Part shown: one piece after another, positions 1 through 10,964 of the stretch
Numbering within the stretch: position 1 is the first letter of the stretch
How the letters are laid out: each line of letters starts with the position of its first letter
Assembly (NCBI RefSeq): GCF_000226115.1
Contig: NC_016459.1
Location: 3,788,501-3,852,500, forward strand
Reading direction: 5' to 3'
DNA length: 64,000 bases
Source: Thermothielavioides terrestris NRRL 8126
Lineage: Eukaryota > Ascomycota > Sordariomycetes > Sordariales > Chaetomiaceae
Position numbers and translations under genes: made by a program
The notes under the pieces: generated by a model
What the model saw: the letters and a program-made list of their open reading frames with translations, nothing else
Told to the model about the DNA's origin: nothing
Databases searched by the model: none

Positions 1-3000
1 GCTAGATCGTAGTATTGTACTAAAGCTTAAATAGATATATATAGGTCTTGTTATTAGTAACCTAATAAGCTTTATATATCTCTTTAAAGGTCTTGATCTA
101 ATATATAGCATTCTAACTAGAGAAGTAGCCTTAAAGGCTAGCCTTCGCTAAGGTCGGAAAGGTTGTACTAAGCGTAGTAGTAAGAACGTACTTAGTTATC
201 TTCTTTAGAGCTTCGGCTTTAGAGAGACTAGAAGGTATTATCGTAGGTACCTCTATATAGACAAGTAGAGTAGAGGTATCTAGCGAAGACGAAAGGGGTG
301 TCTACGCTATTTTAGCTAGGTCTTCTTCGCTTAGTATACCTTAGAAAGGCTATAAGATAGATATATCTTCGGACTCTTCTTCGGAGGTTAGCGTTAAGAT
401 TAATAATGTTGTAGAGATCGATGAAATTCCTAGAGCTTCTATAGACAGTATACGTATATATCGCTAGAATCTAGTTATTAGACGCTTAGCTATCGTCTTT
501 AAGAAAGGCAACGACTATATCGATAGACTATAAAAAGACTAATATATATACTTCTATAGGAATGTCGACTCCTTTGACGTCTATCTAAAGGAAGAAAACT
601 TCTTAAGAAGCTAGGTTCCTTCGGAATATATAGTCTAAACGCTTTAAAGGATAACTACAAGTTCCTTATAGATTACCTAGATACCTCTAGTAACTAATAT
701 ACTAGACCCAACTAGCGTAATAGCAGTAAGAGTATAGCTCTTAAAAAGAAAAGCAAAAGTCTATACTAAGACCTTATATCCGATATAAAATAGTACTAGA
801 TATACTATTAGAAGGAGCTAAGTGTCGTAAAGGTATAGTCCCGAGCTTAGAAGCTTATAAGTAGCTACTACGTTTAATCGCTTTCGTAACTAGTTTGGCT
901 AGACTAAAGAAGAAAATAATGATCGATGAAAATTCTACCTTTGTCTCTACTTAGGAGGATAGAACTATCGTCTTTCGATTAGGTTAGCGTTTTACAACCG
1001 CTATATCGATGATAACGAAGCTTTAACAGGTCTTCGAAGTATTAGGGATAACGGAATATCTTTTCGATGCCCTACGCCGTCTAGGCAAAGGAAGGTCTCC
1101 TAGGACAAAGTCTCAATAGACCCCTAGAACGTATATACCTCAATAGGTTTCTACGCCTTCTAGAGATACTAGTATCGGTATAGCGAAGCCTCAATAGGTC
1201 GACTATATCGTCGTTGTATAGCTATCAATATAGTATTATATAGTTCTACAATCTTAAAAGACTTCGTAGTCTATACTATCCTATTTAGATATAAAGCTAA
1301 GCTCCTCCCTAATTAAGCCTCTATTTGAAATAGTATAAAACCTCTATACTAACCTACTCTACTATACCTAGAATCAAGTATACGAGATAGCTCCTAAAGG
1401 AATACAGTGTACCTCTAAACGAATAAAGATAGTATATATCGAGTAGTAGGAAGGATATCTCCTAAAAGGAAGATATATAGCTCAAATATATCTAGTAAGA
1501 TATAGTAGAAAGATAAAAGACAATAAGAATATAGTTAAAGCTCAATAGCTCGAATACCTATCGTCTAGACAAAGGTAGAACAACGTAAAGAGAGGCTCAA
1601 CAGCCTTCCTAGAAGAAGGAGGACCACCAACATAGTGTCAACGAACGTATATTGACAACTGCTTAATGTCTTGCTTAATAATAAAGAAGATAGGCTTAGC
1701 CCACTTAAATATATATAATTAGAGGGCTAGACCCCTTGACAACGAATGCAACGCTCTGAGACAAACAGAAAAGCAGAAAAACTAGGTCCCCCCATGTCTA
1801 GGTAGTCCATTACCCTAATCCAATATATTAAACTACGTCCTAGTTAAGAGGCCTATATTCCTAAGAAATGTCGTATCTATCCTATTAATATAGAGGATAG
1901 AGCTATCGTCAAAGATACTGTTGCTAAGCTCAAGGCCGTTAGCAAGGCTACTAAGACCTGTTTCCAAGTCCCCTTTTCTTTCCCTGTCTTCGTTATCTAG
2001 TGTACTATGTCCAATGGTATAAGGAAAGGCCGGATAGTAGTTGACATCTATCTACTCAACAAAATAGTCCTCCTTGACGCTTATCCTATCAAATCCTAAG
2101 ACGATATTATAGTATAGCTAGCCAACACGAAATATATTACTATCCTAGACGCTATAGCGTTTTATTACCAATAGTTAGTTGATCTGTACAACCGCTAGGT
2201 ATTTACAATGAACACTACTAAGGGCTAGTATACGTTCAATTGCGTCGTTATAGGTTACTACAATAGCAACGTGTATATATAGCGGCAAATAGACCTCCTC
2301 CTTAAGGACGTCGATACTGTGGACGCCTATTGCGATAACGTTGTTATTGGAAGCTACGACTTCGGTATTGCTAACGGCTACCTTTCCTATCTTCGTGCTA
2401 TATTCGAAGCCCTATATAAGCGTAATATCTCTATTGGCCCTAACAAATCATTTATCGCGTTCCCTAGCGCTACAGTTCTTAGCCAAATAGTCAACAGTAT
2501 AGGCATGTCCACTATAGCCGAAAGGCTAGTAGCGATTACTGTGCTAGAGTTCCTACGTACCCTTAAAGACCTCGAGTACTTTATCGGCGCTACCGGCTTT
2601 ATATAGTACAATATACTGCTATATTCCATCTTTATCGCTCTGTTGTAGCGACGGAAGATAGCCCTTCTAAAGACCTATAATCGTAAGGGCAAGTGAAAAT
2701 TATAGTTATACGCTATACAGTTGTTGTTGCCAATGGCCAAGGAACTTGCGTCTTTCAAAGCGGTCAAGGTAGCGCTCTCCTGTAATATATCTATTACCTT
2801 CTTCCGCGATAGCGATCCCTTGTATATAGACATCGATATCTCCTAGCATAGTATCGGTGCCAAGATCTACTACATTGAGCCGATAGTACTACGAAAACTC
2901 TTTAGCAAAGACGGTCTTATCGCTATATATCCCCTATATACTACTATCTAGCCTATCGCCTACCTTTCGTATACGCTCTTTTTTGTAGAGCAAAAGTACT

Positions 3001-4930
3001 GGCCTACCGAGATAGAAGTCCTTAGTCTAGTATAGACGCTTACGAAATGTAAAAAGTGGACGACCGCTATACGTTCTATACTTATCTACGTTTTTACCGA
3101 CTACAAGGCTATCTTTAGCCTTAACAATATAACTAAGGACATCACTATATCCTCCGCCCTAACAAATAAACGCCTTATCTACGCTATAGAGTACTTTAGT
3201 CAATACGACTTCTATATTCTCTATAAGCCTAGTAAATACTACGTAGTGCTCGACGTATTGTTATAGATACTATTAACTAACAACACTATAGATTTGAACG
3301 CTATAGGTGGCCTTGATGACCTTCTAGACGACTATATAGAACATTAGGCGATATATACCAGTGAACCGTTGCGCTTGCTACCTATCTAGGCATTCCCTGA
3401 ACTGGCTACTAATAAGGATGTTAGTCTTAGTATTCCTATAGTCAGTATAACCTTTAGTATAGTTATATTGAATATCTATCTGGACTTCGTTAAGTGGCTA
3501 CAATAGGGTTATTTCGAAGACCTTATCTAGAAGAAGACCCTTACGGTAGTCAACTAGAACAATGTACTTGCACTTGAAAATAGGGCGAATCTTCTATTTC
3601 AACTATACTGTAGCCTTCTCTAGAAGATAGGCAGCTAGGTTCCCCGCCTCTATATCCTACGCTCCTACGTGACCAACGTTTTGAACACTATTTACAACGG
3701 CAACTACCGTAGATACTAAGTACTACGAGTATATCTTAGCAACTTCTTTATCCGTCAACTTATATAGATAGTATATAAGTACGTCGACGCCTACCCTAAG
3801 TATAAGGCCAATGATATTCGTTACTACTAGCTATATAGCTTTCTATAACCGTTTATCGGTAATAAGTGCCTATATCATATAATCACTATCGACTTTATTA
3901 TCGGCCTCCTAATGTCTATAGATAGCTATAACGCTGCTATAGTTATCGTTGATAAGCTTAGCAAGGAAATCCAAATCGTACCTAGCAATACGATATAGAC
4001 ATCTAAGGACTAGGGCAAATACCTACTCTACTGGCTTATAACAGTAAACTAGGGCCTACTAAAGATTATACTGTTAAATAGAGACCTAAAGTTTATAGTA
4101 GCACTCTAGTAGACCATTTGGCAGTCATTGGGTACTAAGCTCCTATATACAACGGTGTACTATCTAGCTATCGACGGCTAAACTAAGCAGATGATCTAGA
4201 CTATCGAATCGGCTCTATAGCACTACATCTAGGCCCTTAATAACTTCTATAGATAGCTAGAGGTTATCCTACTTCTATAGTTCGAATATAATACTACCTA
4301 TATAGCTATAACCGGTATATCGCCTAATAAGGTCATCAAAGGCTTTAACCTAGTTACTGTTGCTAACGTTATTGCCAACTATAACTTAAAGCCGACAACG
4401 CTACTACTATAACTACGCCTAGATATATATAACGCTATCGCTATCGTAGCTATAACGACTAAATACTACTACGACCGTCGCTATAAGGCACGCTTCTTCA
4501 ACGTTGGCGACAAGGTATAGCTACGCCTCTATAAGGGTTACTCTATACCTGTAACCGGTATTATCGGCAACAAGTTCAGCTAGCAATACGTAGGACCCTT
4601 GACTATCCTAGAGCGAATTGGACGATCCGCCTACCGGCTATAAATACCACTATTATAGAGGATCTATAACGTAGTTAGCGTTGACTATCTAGAACCCTAT
4701 ACATTCGACCTATATAGTAGATAGCTCCTAGTAATCTATCCTATTACTATAGCCGAGTTATACATTGACGCTATTATAGCGTAACGAAAGCGCAACGACA
4801 AGCCGCAATATCTCGTTATATACTAAGGACTAGGCAGGGAGTACGATCAATAGGTCACTGAGGACCATTTGGCAACGGTAGTACTGCAAATGCTATAGGT
4901 ATAGCGAGAACAACATCAATAGTATTATTG
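1..4930 (+). mobile_element. Decayed Ty3/Gypsy chromovirus-type LTR retrotransposon (pol region), RIP-like mutated
   Basis: This is a dead retroelement read left to right through many stops. About 2010-2640 translates to a reverse transcriptase core: a GRIVVDI/LLNK block, then LDAIAFYYQ, RQIDLLL, and the YxDD box decayed to AYCDN at about 2327-2341. About 3888-4347 is an integrase core with an ITIDFIIGL start, VDKLSKE, and TVYYLAIDG in place of the usual HPQTDGQ. About 4750-4880 reads as a chromodomain tail (KPQYLVIY, GLGREYDQ). The first 1.6 kb is the most AT-rich part and probably gag, but I cannot identify a domain there. Stops are overwhelmingly TAG: in the integrase core I count 10 TAG, 1 TAA and 0 TGA in about 150 codons. 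They sit where family members have Trp or Gln, which fits C-to-T mutation on both strands. The 5' LTR lies outside the window. Confidence 0.85.
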
Positions 4931-4970
4931 CATCGACGAGGGCGTCGATATTTTTCGTATAGCGGCAGAT

Positions 4971-5150
4971 TGTGGGAAGCACTTCCCACAAGGCATCCAA
5001 GGCATCATTACCAGGGCAGGGGCATCCGTTACAGCCCTATAGCCCAGAGTGGCGTAGACATAGTACTGTACTTATACAAGATAGACACAGGGGTGGAGAT
5101 CCGACCATCATCATCGCAATCAATCAATCTACGCATTACGCACCATTCGT
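4971..5150 (+). repeat. Possible 3' LTR of the retroelement, opening with a 22-bp near-palindrome
   Basis: Positions 4970-4991 form a near-perfect inverted repeat, with 10-bp arms around a 2-bp centre. It starts directly after the chromodomain tail, and TG is the usual LTR start. The sequence from about 4971 to 5150 is much less depleted of CA and TG than the element body, and ends in a CAATCAATCAATC-type stretch. No second copy is visible in the window, so both borders are guesses. Confidence 0.3.
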
Positions 5151-5374
5151 GCCACACATCGTTTGCCATCCCTCATATGGCATCATATCAGCGCAAAGGA
5201 CCTGAGTAGATTTCGACGGAAGCAACTGACGAAGTCGTGCAGCCAGCCACACTCCCGTCACCACCGGGTCAGGATCGGCAAGACATCCGTCACCCTTGCC
5301 TCCACCGTCGGCCTTCCATCAGCCGCTGACCTCGAGCTCAAACGTCCCCTACGCGGGGAGGACATTTTGACACC

Positions 5375-5908
5375 ATGGCGCCAACCCCAACTCTCCCCCT
5401 GGGCCTGACGCGACTCATCCCGCGCCAACAGCAGCCCACCGCCACCGTTACCGTCGTCGTCAACTCCGCCGACGACTCAAGCGACTTGAACCTCTCAGGC
5501 GGTGCCATAGCCGGCATCGTGATCGGCATCATCGCCGGCGTCCTCCTGCTCTTGTTGTTCATGGAGGCGTGGGCGCAGCACCGCGGCGGCCCGCCCGACC
5601 CGAGCCGGCAGGGCTGGTACGACGACACCGTGCCGCTGCCGCCGGCCCGGCCGTGGTCGAGGTCGCGCTCGAGGTCGCGCTCGGCCTCGTACGGCAGCAG
5701 GCATCGCCATCGTCATCACCACGGCCGCTTCTGGCAAAGTTGGCGCCGCAGCAGGCATCGGTCGTCGACGCCGCGGCCCGTCGTGCTGGAGGAGAAGGTT
5801 AACTGTGCCGTGCCGAGGTGGCCGTCGGCGACGCATGTCTATGAGCCGGCGGCTGGGGAGAAACGGTCGAGGAGTCGGAGCCAGGAGGGGCATTATGTTA
5901 GTGGGTGA
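5375..5908 (+). CDS. Single-pass membrane protein with basic Arg/Ser-His tail
   Basis: A 177-residue single-exon protein of unknown function. Residues 1-42 are Pro/Thr/Gln-rich with a Ser/Asp cluster. Residues about 43-65 form one strong membrane helix (GGAIAGIVIGIIAGVLLLLL). The rest is highly basic, with SRSRSRS and RHRHRHHH runs. By the positive-inside rule the N-terminus should be outside and the tail in the cytosol. No cleaved signal peptide is evident. Many filamentous ascomycetes have such short Ser/Thr-rich ectodomain plus one-helix proteins; they have no common function that I can name. It is the first non-repetitive gene after the retroelement. The start at 5375 is the first ATG of the frame. 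Confidence 0.6.
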   Translation: MAPTPTLPLGLTRLIPRQQQPTATVTVVVNSADDSSDLNLSGGAIAGIVIGIIAGVLLLLLFMEAWAQHRGGPPDPSRQGWYDDTVPLPPARPWSRSRSRSRSASYGSRHRHRHHHGRFWQSWRRSRHRSSTPRPVVLEEKVNCAVPRWPSATHVYEPAAGEKRSRSRSQEGHYVSG

Positions 5909-7228
5909 TCGATGCAGGGTGGTTTGGCGGAGGCAATAATGCAAGTAATGTGGTCATGAGTAACGGTACATGATTTGATTTGATGTTTCGACTGCGAGCA
6001 TGTTGTACATGCTCAGGCAGCGTTATGTGTACTTTTGGTGGTCCTGGCTGGCAGAGCGTAAGCACAAGTTGGAGCAGGCTGGCGATTGTGCGAATGCATG
6101 TACAACGTACGGATTATAGATATGTAGCAGAATCAACTTGCGCCCTTGCTGGGTACTGCATCTTGCTCCGTTCCGCACTGAGAAGACTTCCAAGCGCCAA
6201 CAGTTGGCTTGAATCCGTGGCCTTCGGTTGGCGAGCGACAGAGTCATCCTAACCATTCTTCAGGCACAATGAGTGGTGGTAATCAATTGAGAAGAGCAGT
6301 AGCGCTGCTGCGAGTGAGCCCCTGCGAAGAAGGATGAGATGGGCAGGGCAGCGCCAAACATCGCAGCGCTTCCAAGCCCAGGACGGCTCGATCTCGTCAC
6401 GTTCTTCCCACTGCTCACGACAAGGCTCATGAGATTCCGATGCCCCCTTCTTCTTTGCCGCCTGGTCACGGACGCGGCACCAACCATCAAATTCTGGCCA
6501 ACGACAACTGACACGGCTTGAGCCACACTGCCTTTGACGGCACCAAAGGACTGCCAACAGCCGCCAGACGATGAATCCAGAAGAGGCAACGCCGCGGCGG
6601 CAACCCGAAGAAACCAAGCATCGAGGAAGTGCCTTTTCCTCATACGGATTATCTCCGTGTGCATTCGCATTTAGTAAGCTAGTACGTCAGCCTCCCTTGA
6701 CCACCGTGTCACCCACACCAGTGCTTGCCAGAACATTCCCATTGGTACCATTCTCGAAGAAGTGCCGAAGCGCGCGACAAGGCCTTCTCGTCTCGAGCCC
6801 GAGCAGTTGGTATGTGCCACCGCATTGCCGGTGCCACATGGCGCTGTTGAAGCCGCATCTACACGACAGCATGCTGGAGGACTGAAATGTTCCGCGCAAA
6901 GAAAAGGCCACTTTATTGCAGCGGGTCCCATTAACTGCAGTGCTGAGCAAGTGGGCGCTCTCTCTCCCTTCTCCAGAATGGGGTTCGTCCGTCGCACCTG
7001 CAGTGCGTGACCGGCAGACTCAGTCGATCCTTCCTGCCGGACGACGGACGTGAGCTGACGATATGCGGGACGCGGGACAGAAGACATGTGGAGTGGGGGG
7101 CCCTCCCTGCAGGGTGTGCCCAAAACGGAAGTCACATCCAGCCGCCAGGATTTCCCCGCGGCATGCTCGCTTCCGCCAATCTTGATGCTTCCATCCTCAT
7201 CCTGCGCGATCTCCAAGACTCCGAGTTT
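5909..7228. other. Intergenic, no supported gene
   Basis: Several overlapping frames of 60-180 codons occur on both strands, but none shows a recognisable domain. The frame at 6671-7216 (minus) is the same frame as the interrupted reading frame at 7229-8315, continued past a TGA. It may therefore be the tail of that relic. Confidence 0.5.
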
Positions 7229-7562
7229 TCATCGCCGAGCTGTCTGTGCTCTAAATTGCTCTAAATTCGGCTCATCTTCCAACATAATCGGTGTATTGGC
7301 ATCTGGTCCACCCAGGACACACAAAACCACCCGCGAAGGAGCCCCTTCAACCCAGTTTGCGTTCGCATGGGTGAATATGATTAAGCCCACGGGGCTTGTC
7401 CACGGGCCGGCTGGAAGAACGATCACCAATTTGACATGCCCTAATGGCCAAGAGAAACTATCGATTCTCCTTGCTGCCAATTCGTCCAACAACGAAGACT
7501 TCTTTTGCGATCTTGTTCCATTCCCAGCCAAAAACTCCGTGAGCTGCTTTCTCAGCTGGATC

Positions 7563-7948
7563 TTAAAGAGGTCCCGCCAAGACTAATTTCGGCCAATTGT
7601 CGGCAATGTTTTTACAGCGTCAGTACCCCGCCAAGACCGCCAAGGGGTTTGCACTATCGCCACGGGTTAGCCACGGGTTAGTTCGCCGGGGGTGCGGGGG
7701 GTAGCGCCAGCCCCCTGCTGGTTAGGGTGAGGGTTATGGTTAGGGTGAGGGTCAAGGTTAGGGTGTAGGTTAACTTCGTTTTCTTTTTTTTCAATTTGGT
7801 TGAGGTTTCGCAAAGTTGTTGCTACGAGTCTTTGCAATTCTTCGTTGTTGATGTTGCTCGAAGTCGTGGCGACCCCGCTCCCTCGCGGCAATTTGTAAAT
7901 ACTTGTAAGCGGTAGGTTCCGAAATTAGTCTTGGCGGGACCTCTTTAA
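7563..7948. mobile_element. MITE-like element with perfect terminal inverted repeats
   Basis: Positions 7561-7592 and 7919-7950 are perfect 32-bp inverted copies (outer end TCTTAAAGAGGTCCCGCC). Subtracting the flanking target site leaves TIRs of about 26-27 bp. The target site is TTAA or TA; the two cannot be told apart here because the empty site, TCTTAAGA, is itself a palindrome. The inside is about 325 bp with no transposase, so the element is non-autonomous. TA would point to Tc1/mariner-type and TTAA to piggyBac-type mobilisation. It lies in the middle of an older reading frame. The interior carries a telomere-like 18-bp tandem repeat. Confidence 0.75.
7720..7773. repeat. Three 18-bp tandem repeats, telomere-like (GGTTAGGGTG)
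   Basis: Units at 7720-7737, 7738-7755 and 7756-7773 share GGTTAGGGTG and differ only in the last 4-8 bases. They resemble interrupted TTAGGG telomere repeats but sit inside the TIR element. On the minus strand they would encode hexapeptides ending in HPN. Confidence 0.8.
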
Positions 7949-8545
7949 GAATAACCGCTTTCTCATTCACCATCACACCGTTAAGCGCCGAGCTGCACGT
8001 TCCGACTCTGTCGCACTGCATACGCCAAGCCAATCTGGGCCATTTCCGGGGGTCGCCCGCCCTCGCAGCCGGGCCAGCACCCAATTCAGGCCAATCCGGC
8101 TCTGCCAAGGGCTGCATGGCAGCAGCCGGAGCGCCAATGGCGTCGCTGATGTGCTCGGAAAATACTATTTTTGTCTCAGCGAAGACTGTGAGCAGGTGCG
8201 GGGGGACTTGGAGCGCGGATCTTTCCAGCGAGTATCGAACGACGACCAGCGCCGATATCAACCCCGATTGGGCCAATGGCTGGGAACGTGATGTGAAGTC
8301 TGCGGTCACGCCCACTCACCGCTGGGGCCGAGAATGCCGCGATGACACTAAACTTTGACCGGCTCGCTGCCGGCCTTCGGTATAACTAAGGGCCACTTTC
8401 ACCTGCCACACACGGGGACAGGATCCCTGTTGACCCCCAAGAATGCCATGACAGCGTCTCAACCTGACCCTCACCGCCAGCCTCGGTGACCAAGGGCTCT
8501 TTCGCCTTCCCAACCCTGACCCAGGAGCAAGCCGTTGCGTCCAAA

Positions 8546-10519
8546 ATGTGCACGTACGACTACACACCGTACACCGGCTGCGGCGCCGGCGAGCAGCACT
8601 ACTACATCCAGTGGGTCAAGTGCAACAGGGCTGTGGAGAAAGGGAGGTACTGTTCTTTGGACGCGTCGGTCCAGGCTGAGCAGCTCCGGAAGCTGTCGGC
8701 CAACGTCCTATCTTGTCCCCTCCACGGTCCCGTCGCAGTACAGCAGTACGTTCTCGAGCCGGCCAATGCGACAGCCCTGGACCACGAGGAGAACACTCGG
8801 GCTCGGAGCACCTCCCGCCGTCGCAATGGAGCGTCTAGGAGCAGGACTCCTGGGCGAAGCGCTGCTGCCCGCGAATTCGAGCCACTGGCTCCGCGGAGAG
8901 CGGTGCGGCAACGGAGGTCGCGACGCGGGCTCGCCGCCGAATCCTCAGACTCGGAATCATCAAGCTCCCTCTCGCCACGTTCCAGAACCGCAGACCGGGC
9001 GAGGAGGCCGGCGGAGCACGGGCTCGGGATCAGCCAGAACCACACGGCGTCCCACGGCAACTTACACCGGCGATCGAGCTCAGCCGACGTCGCCCTACCG
9101 CCTCGGCCGGCCCGTTCGATCCAGGACGGGCACAGCGAGGCCTCGCTGCCCCTCAAGCCCACTACGACGCAGGCGGATGAGTCGCATGCATCGACGAGCG
9201 GCCTTCAGCAAGCAGGCACAAGGCCTGCACTGGATGTGCCGCTTCCAGCTGGCGTCGTCGGGTTGCCGAGTAGCCCAGACATGCACCGCCGATCCAGTGT
9301 CCATCGAAGTCGGAGCGAGGGTCTGCTCAGGCAATCCGAGAATGGCCAGGTGGAACCCATCCAGCCCATCCAACCCAACACCGTGTCACCCTCCGGTGAC
9401 AGCTCCCCGGATAACAACTCGGAGCTTCCCTTCAGCATGTCGACACGACGGGGGCGGAGGCCTGGTCCCCGGTCTGTTCGTGACCGGAGCGTAGACACAG
9501 CAATGCGCCGGATCGACGAGGACGTGGTCCCGGAAGAAACGGACGACGTCACGAGGGCAGCACTCGCGACAAAGCCTGCCGAGTCGAGGGGCTCAGCCAC
9601 GACCTCACCGGAGCCTCATCGTCAAGTACCAGACGCATCGATCTCCTCACAGCCTGCCTCCATCCCTTCCCACGTCCCACCCGGCAGGAGATCGGGCTCT
9701 CGACCGCGTCTGGACAACCTCCAGATTCCCAAACAGGGTGCCCAATACCAGCGTGATGCCCACTCCGCACCGACAGCCACCCCTCCGGAGACGGACATCA
9801 CCGCTGACCACCCCATGAGGCCTCGCACTCAGTCTCTCCGGCATGTAGACATCACACCCACCCGCCTCAACGACGAGACGTCCTCGCTTCTCAGCAACCG
9901 GTCCCGACGCTTCGAGGACCAAGTTGCCGAGGGCCGCAAGTGGGCTGCCGCGCGCGAGCACGTGCCGCCCCCAGCCGCGGTAGCGCGGGGTCCCACGACG
10001 GACGTGTTGGCGCACATGTCGCAGCTCAACCTCGCGCCGTCTTCAACCAGTGCCGCCGTGCCGGTAGCGGCGGGGCCAAGGGAGTCGGTCGACAGCGGCT
10101 ACCGTAGCGGTCATCAGCCGCAGCGGAGCTCGGAAACGGTGCGGTCGTCGCCAGTTGAGATCGGGGGAGCGGCGGCGACGTCGGTGGTGGGTGGAGGAGG
10201 GGCACCAGGAAAAGGCGGTAGGAATACGCTGCAGAAATCGCCGCCCCAGCAGCCCCAGCAGCAGCAGCAGCAGCAGCAGGGGCAGGCGCAAGGTGGGAAG
10301 CCACGGCCGTTGCCGCAGCCGCTGAATCTTTCAGGGCTGCCGCCGTGTGCGTTGCCCGTCTCGTTGGTTTCGCCGGGCTTTCAGTCGGATGTGGAGGCCG
10401 GGTCGTCGGGGAAAGGGAGTAAGCCGTCTCTGCGGCAGCGGATGGGCCTGAAGAAGAAGCTCAGCGGGCTGCTGTGGGACCGCGGTGGGCAGCGGGAGGT
10501 TGGGGCTGTGGAGGGGTAA
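8546..10519 (+). CDS. Long disordered protein with short Cys/Tyr-rich N-terminal block
   Basis: The frame is open from 8486, but I choose the ATG at 8546 (657 residues). It has an A at -3, and MCTYDYTPYTGCG is a typical N-terminus of a fungal family. Residues 1-65 contain the conserved-looking block with spaced cysteines (C2, C12, then WVKC, YCSLD, LSCPLHGP), possibly a small metal-binding or disulfide fold. The remaining roughly 590 residues are low complexity: Arg/Ser-rich stretches, Pro/Ser-rich segments, a poly-Gln tract near 10256-10290 and a basic C-terminus ending in GLKKKLSGLLWDRG. There is no signal peptide or membrane helix. The function is unknown; the pattern suggests a cytosolic or nuclear regulatory or scaffold protein. 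Confidence 0.75.
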   Translation: MCTYDYTPYTGCGAGEQHYYIQWVKCNRAVEKGRYCSLDASVQAEQLRKLSANVLSCPLHGPVAVQQYVLEPANATALDHEENTRARSTSRRRNGASRSRTPGRSAAAREFEPLAPRRAVRQRRSRRGLAAESSDSESSSSLSPRSRTADRARRPAEHGLGISQNHTASHGNLHRRSSSADVALPPRPARSIQDGHSEASLPLKPTTTQADESHASTSGLQQAGTRPALDVPLPAGVVGLPSSPDMHRRSSVHRSRSEGLLRQSENGQVEPIQPIQPNTVSPSGDSSPDNNSELPFSMSTRRGRRPGPRSVRDRSVDTAMRRIDEDVVPEETDDVTRAALATKPAESRGSATTSPEPHRQVPDASISSQPASIPSHVPPGRRSGSRPRLDNLQIPKQGAQYQRDAHSAPTATPPETDITADHPMRPRTQSLRHVDITPTRLNDETSSLLSNRSRRFEDQVAEGRKWAAAREHVPPPAAVARGPTTDVLAHMSQLNLAPSSTSAAVPVAAGPRESVDSGYRSGHQPQRSSETVRSSPVEIGGAAATSVVGGGGAPGKGGRNTLQKSPPQQPQQQQQQQQGQAQGGKPRPLPQPLNLSGLPPCALPVSLVSPGFQSDVEAGSSGKGSKPSLRQRMGLKKKLSGLLWDRGGQREVGAVEG

Positions 10520-10964
10520 TGCATCGCATGGCTGGTCGATGCTTGTGTCGATACGCCGTGTGCCACACGTTGGTCATGGACCAGCTTGGGCGCGGTGCTT
10601 GGTACTCGATGGCTTGTTTTTAGACGGAGGTATCACGGCAGCAACATCGCATGGACCGGACGGCCGGGAGGTGGGATTGACGACTTTGATGAATGACAAA
10701 TACCCTTAGTCCTAGTAATTGTCCTATACCTTTTCAACAAATATATTCCCCGTTCTAGGTAACTCGACCAGCTCGAGCCTTGTGCTTGCTCATCTTCTTT
10801 AACCCATCATCCCACAATGCGCGAACTACGGCAAACCACTGAAAGACAATAGTACCTGAGTAGGTCATCCCCCTCGCCCTAGCAGATCACACATCTAGAG
10901 ATTGGCATAATGCAGTACGAAGTATTGCAGTAGCACCGGTTTTGCATCTTTCTAATCCATTTAA
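10520..10964. other. Intergenic
   Basis: This is the 3' flank of the disordered-protein gene, with an AT-richer patch near 10690-10760. I see no gene or RNA structure. Confidence 0.5.

Larger units (their letters stand above)
7229..8315 (-). pseudogene. Possible old coding exon interrupted by a TIR element
   Basis: Reading leftwards, an open frame from about 8315 runs into the TIR element (7563-7948). A second open frame emerges on the other side and runs to a TGA at 7229-7231. Removing the element plus one target-site copy (382 bp) joins the two in the same frame across CTT AAG ATC CAG, giving about 230 uninterrupted codons. After the TGA the frame stays open (KLGVLEIAQDEDGSIKIGG and on). 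No ATG start is visible; 8315 is a GTG. I do not recognise the family. The codon use is less GC-rich at third positions than the neighbouring genes, so it may be an old relic or simply non-coding DNA. Confidence 0.3.

Noticed and set aside
6249..6670. Two overlapping minus-strand ORFs of 122 and 136 codons
   Set aside because: No recognisable motif, different frames of the same DNA, and no splice continuation.
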